Assembly (NCBI RefSeq): GCF_002387895.1
Contig: NZ_DGLI01000029.1
Span: 69,864-133,863, forward strand
From: Clostridium sp. UBA4548
Lineage (GTDB): Bacteria; Bacillota; Clostridia; Clostridiales; Clostridiaceae
Direction: 5' to 3'
DNA: 64,000 nucleotides
The first letter of the stretch is position 1, and each line of letters starts with the position of its first letter. Position numbers and translations under genes: made by a program. Shown here piece by piece: positions 63,049 through 64,000 of the stretch. Under the pieces are notes generated by a model. The model ran no database searches and had not been told where the DNA came from. It worked only from the letters and a program-made list of their open reading frames with translations.

Positions 63049-63114
63049 ATTATTACTGCATAATTTTATTAAAGGACGTCTTAGTAATAAATACGAATCT
63101 ATAGGAGGTAGCAC

Positions 63115-63471
63115 ATGGATATGCAGAGGTTACTATTTAATAACCTTAAAGATATAAAAGATTACTGGGTAAAAACAAGTATTGAAGGATTAACCATTAA
63201 CACTGATTTAATATGGTCTGATGTTGAGGAAGAATATAAAATACTTAAAGATAAAATTGTATCTGATGATGAAAAGATTGCCTATGAGAAAATACTAAAT
63301 GAAGTTATTAGAGGTGTTATTCATTCCATTTTGGTAATGATTGATGGTGGAGATAAATTAGCTGACAATTATACAATTGATTTAATTGAACAAAAAACAA
63401 GAATATCTTTAAAGAAAAATGATGCATTACATGAAAAATTTATTGACTATTTGCTTGATGTAGAAGAATAG
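63115..63471 (+). CDS. unknown 118-residue acidic protein, immunity-like
   Basis: An all-helical acidic protein (LKDIKDYWVKTSIEGLTINT; RGVIHSILVMIDGGDKLADN; IDYLLDVEE). Size, acidity and helical content resemble small immunity proteins of bacterial competition systems, but no toxin gene is beside it. AGGAGG precedes the ATG. This is a style-based guess. Confidence 0.45.
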   Translation: MDMQRLLFNNLKDIKDYWVKTSIEGLTINTDLIWSDVEEEYKILKDKIVSDDEKIAYEKILNEVIRGVIHSILVMIDGGDKLADNYTIDLIEQKTRISLKKNDALHEKFIDYLLDVEE

Positions 63472-63533
63472 ACCATCTTACGCATTCTTTTTAAAATGGC
63501 GAAACCAATATACAATTTAATAATTTATCTATA

Positions 63534-63548
63534 ATACCGTATTATTCA
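63534..63548. repeat. right copy of the 15-bp inverted repeat
   Basis: ATACCGTATTATTCA is the exact reverse complement of 61380-61394. It lies 62 bp after the last gene of the cluster. Confidence 0.5.
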
Positions 63549-63570
63549 ACGAGAATATGAGGTGTTTTTT

Positions 63571-63621
63571 ATGTCACAATTCAAATATATTGTTGGTCAA
63601 CTATGGTTATTAGCTAAGTAA
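63571..63621 (+). CDS. 16-residue ORF with ribosome binding site
   Basis: GAGGTG precedes ATG and encodes MSQFKYIVGQLWLLAK. It lies 30 bp before the NUDIX pseudogene and could be a leader peptide for it or a chance ORF. Confidence 0.25.
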   Translation: MSQFKYIVGQLWLLAK

Positions 63622-63651
63622 AAATTATTTATATGCTATAGGAGGTATGTA

Positions 63652-63979
63652 ATGGAGCAATTCGATATTCTTAATAAAAATGGAGAGCCAGCAGGCTTAA
63701 CTGCTGATAAGGGAACAGAGCTTAAAGAAGGTCAATATTATCTTGGAGTTCATGCTTACATATATAACTCACCAAATGAATTCCTTTTTGCAACAGCGAG
63801 GCTTCAATAAATTCTTTCTCCCTGGTGGTTGGGATATTCACATGGGACATGTAGTTGCAGGAGAAACATCCAAAGAAAGGAAGATATTCTCTTTCATGAT
63901 CTTGCCATGGAAACCCAATCATTGGAGTAGCTTTGAAGTTATCTATACTGATTTTAGAATCAGGTTCATTATTAATTAA
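63652..63979 (+). pseudogene. NUDIX hydrolase gene with frameshifts
   Basis: ATG after GGAGG begins MEQFDILNKNGEPAGLTADK and reaches SPNEFLFATARLQ before a stop at 63808-63810. One base fewer in the TTTTT run near 63785 would give NEFLLQQRGFNKFFLPGGWD and IHMGHVVAGETSKE, the normal continuation into a NUDIX box. A second shift follows, after which HGNPIIGVAL reads in another frame. The REXXEE part of the box is lost. The 3' end may continue outside the window. Confidence 0.75.
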
Positions 63980-64000
63980 TACTTGAGTCTGTAAAATAAT

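Overview
The window reads as chromosomal DNA of a low-G+C Firmicute, most likely a Clostridium sensu stricto relative. The evidence is the strong A+T bias, AAGGAGG-type ribosome binding sites, frequent TTG/GTG starts, a TPP riboswitch driving thiSFGH-C-E, DUF1659/DUF2922 small-protein genes, a SagB-type oxidoreductase and a complete Opp peptide importer. I saw no rRNA, tRNA, CRISPR array, insertion sequence or integrase. Species assignment is inference.

Layout. 0-6 kb: the end of an unknown gene; a divergent, apparently LexA-controlled small RNA (about 209-325, minus); a split ThrE/YjjP-YjjB exporter; an AlkA-type DNA glycosylase; a membrane 4Fe-4S protein; and a MATE exporter whose long leader ends in an attenuator-like terminator. 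6-9 kb: a cluster of DnaA-box-like nonamers, then a DUF1659 - small ORF - DUF2922 operon, a sensorless chemoreceptor signalling protein and two 54-residue membrane peptides. 9.3-11 kb: an orphan soluble PAS histidine kinase. 11.6-20.8 kb: a one-directional array of about 18 small genes, mostly unknown membrane proteins or lipoproteins (with SdpI, VanZ, DUF5412, GNAT, a Trm112-like/methyltransferase protein and an isolated RsgA zinc domain). No forward intrinsic terminator was seen inside the array.

20.8-31 kb: a PTS-like EIIC permease, a rhomboid-like protein lacking the catalytic serine motif, a PPOX flavoprotein, small membrane and zinc-ribbon genes, TSCPD and HD-domain proteins, a tandemly duplicated membrane gene and a SagB-type oxidoreductase. 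31-36.6 kb: a VIT1/CCC1 transporter; a GntR-ABC operon with a large palindromic operator and an in-frame stop in its ATPase; a possible surface beta-sandwich protein; and a C39-type protease. 36.8-43.1 kb: oppABCDF, whose OppF has a long charged N-terminal extension.

43-53 kb: small genes, a beta-lactamase-fold hydrolase, two methyltransferases behind a short leader ORF and hairpin region, an ATC-hydrolase-family protein, an MFS exporter, a GNAT gene and RidA. 53.1-58.6 kb: TPP riboswitch and thiamine operon. ThiS carries sulfur, ThiF adenylates it, ThiG and ThiH make the thiazole, ThiC makes the pyrimidine and ThiE joins them. 58.9-61.2 kb: nitrilase-type, phosphoglycerate-mutase-type and GNAT genes on the minus strand. 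61.4-63.6 kb: a compositionally distinct three-gene cluster between two copies of a 15-bp inverted repeat. The window ends in a frameshifted NUDIX gene.

All coordinates, motifs and hairpins come from reading the sequence by eye. Family names are recognition from memory, not database results.
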